DNA of 64,000 nt from Tragulus kanchil. Taxonomy: Eukaryota > Chordata > Mammalia > Artiodactyla > Tragulidae. The stretch covers positions 135,116,854 through 135,180,853 of the forward strand of contig JAIOJX010000031.1 in NCBI GenBank assembly GCA_022376925.1, written 5' to 3'. Below are positions 62,632 to 64,000 of the stretch, piece after piece (the first letter of the stretch is position 1; every line of letters begins with the position of its first letter). The translations under genes and the position numbers were made by a program. Below the pieces are notes generated by a model, which saw only the letters and a list, made by a program, of their open reading frames with translations, did not search any database and was not told the origin of the DNA.

Positions 62632-62878
62632 TTTTCAAACACATATACATATTTTCATCCATCTTTATTCTTTGGCCTGTGTGGACCTCCCGTTGCAGTG
62701 GCCTCTCTCCTTGCATAGCACTGGCTCTGGGCGCATATGCTCCAGAGCACCTGCTCATAATTGGACACACCAGTCCAGTCGCTCTGCAGCACTTGGGATC
62801 TTCCTGGGCCAGGGACCGAACCGGTGCCTCTTGCACTGCAAGGCGGATTCTATACTGACTGGACCACAAGGGAAGCCT
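62632..62878 (-). mobile_element. CHR-L-type SINE
   Basis: Poly-T, CATCTTTATTCTTTGGCCTG, GGGCCAGGGACCGAACCGG and CACAAGGGAAGCC. Confidence 0.88.
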
Positions 62879-63107
62879 TCCCTCCTTTCTTGATAAGCTC
62901 CAAAGCTATTTGGGGCCAGCAGTCTGTGTTTTCACATCTGAATTCTCTCAGGCTCACCAAGTTACCTTAATTGCTCTTGACTGTGGCATCCTTGTTAACT
63001 GATAGGCAGACGGTATCTTATTTCTCACATGTAAAAGAGGGGTGCCCTTTCCCCATAGTAAAGAAAGCTGCTAAACTGGGGTGTGGTAAAATCCAACTTC
63101 CACGCCC

Positions 63108-63275
63108 TATGTGGATGTTTAGTCTCCAAGTCACATCCGACTCTTTGTGATCCCATGGACTGCAGCACCCCAGGCTCCTCTGTGCTTCATCGTCTCCTGC
63201 ATTTTGCACAAACTCACATTCATGGAGTTGGTGATGCCATCTCATCCTCTGTCACCCCCTTCTCCTCCTAGAGTT
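63108..63275 (-). mobile_element. Bov-A2-type SINE, partial
   Basis: CCGACTCTTTGTGATCCCAT and GGACTGCAGCACCCCAGGCT. Confidence 0.75.
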
Positions 63276-63295
63276 AGGATGCTAGTGCTTTATTC

Positions 63296-63762
63296 TAAAT
63301 AAAGGAATAGATTTGAGTCAGTTCTAATGAGGTAGATGAACTTAGAGCTGGTTATACAGAATGAAGTCAGAAAGAGAAAAACAAAGGCTATATATTAATG
63401 TGTATATATGAATCTAGAAAGATGTGCACATGGACCTATTTGTAGGGCAGGAATAGAGACATGGACGTAGAGAACAGACTTGTGGACACAGCTGGGGAAG
63501 GAGAGGCTGGGACGAGTTGAGAGAGAAACGTTGAAACACGCACACTCCCATGTGTAAAAGAGACAAGTCGGAAGTTACTGTATAGCACAGGGAGCTCAAC
63601 CTGGTGCTCTGGGACAGCCTAGAGGGGTGGGGTGGGGAGGGAGGCGTGAGGGAAGCTCAAGAGGAAGGGGATGTGTGTATATTTGTGGCTGATTCAAGTT
63701 GCTGGAGGTCGGAAAGCAACACAACATTGTAAAGCAATAATCCTCCAATTAAAAAAGATAAG
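63296..63762 (+). mobile_element. L1 3' UTR fragment
   Basis: GGTTATACAGAATGAAGTC, GTTACTGTATAGCACAGGGA and CAATAATCCTCCAATTAAAA are typical L1 3' end sequences, closing with the A-rich tail before a tRNA-SINE. Confidence 0.82.
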
Positions 63763-63767
63763 AATGG

Positions 63768-64000
63768 GGGGCTTCCCTGGTAGGTCAGTGGTGAAGAGTT
63801 CACCTACCAATGCCAATGCAAGAGGCACGGGTTCGATCCCTGAGCTAGGAAGATCCCAGATGCAGAGCAACTAAACCCATGAGCCACAGCTATGGAGCCT
63901 ATGCTCTAGAGCCTCGGAGCCGCAACTATGGAGCCCACGTGCCCCAGAGCCCGAGTTCCACAATAAGAGAACTCATCACAAGAGGCCTGCTCACCTCCAC
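63768..64000 (+). mobile_element. Long tRNA-derived SINE, cut by the window end
   Basis: GGGGGCTTCCCTGGTAGGTC, CACGGGTTCGATCCCTGAGC and the CCGCAACTATGGAGCCC body. Confidence 0.9.

Overview
The window is nuclear DNA of a bovid ruminant (cattle, sheep, goat or close relative). The evidence is the repeat content: a BovB (RTE) LINE with several BovB 3' tails, about 50 tRNA-derived ruminant SINEs of the Bov-tA/Bov-A2, CHR and longer CHR-L types, a full-length ruminant-type L1, and older MIR, L2, L1M and MaLR copies. There is no bacterial, phage or organellar signal. Two spliced genes are visible, arranged head to head.

Left, minus strand (about 6.9-23.8 kb): the 5' half of a KRAB zinc-finger gene. 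A CpG-island promoter with ETS, CCAAT and ZNF143-type sites leads to a short coding exon 1 (23403-23441), a 127-bp KRAB-A exon (21589-21715) and a 96-bp KRAB-B exon (7968-8063). All phases match. The zinc-finger exon is not in the window and should lie beyond its left edge. The protein resembles ZNF264/ZNF805.

Right, plus strand (about 33.6-43.8 kb, possibly to 62.5 kb): a complete-looking DUXA double-homeobox gene. Exon 1 is 33677-33701, exon 2 36801-36955, exon 3 39198-39294, exon 4 39825-39970 and exon 5 42555-42683. The phases join into a 183-residue frame with two intact homeodomains. Two further in-phase C-terminal exon candidates lie at 48800-48820 and 62422-62478. As I recall it, the human order is DUXA then ZNF264, divergently transcribed on 19q13.4; this window agrees, so the segment is probably the orthologous locus (cattle chromosome 18, sheep 14).

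The dominant structural signal is a series of 15 direct tandem duplications, each of about 1.04-1.16 kb, which together make about 16.4 kb (a quarter) of the window redundant. They ignore gene and repeat boundaries. They duplicate KRAB-A, KRAB-B, DUXA exon 4 and DUXA exon 5 in ways that would break the frames, and they cut an L1 ORF2. Copy-to-copy differences pile up next to the internal junctions and are often homopolymer indels. The best reading is unmerged overlapping contig ends (an assembly artefact), not biology. Collapsed, the locus would be about 47.6 kb.

Other points: the L1 at 50712-58963 is bounded by a perfect 14-bp target-site duplication, carries a SINE inside ORF1, and has eight 26-bp GC-rich units at its very 5' end. 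I found no convincing undescribed biological system. The points most worth checking are the duplication series, the DUXA gene model with its possible extra exons, and the L1 5' array.
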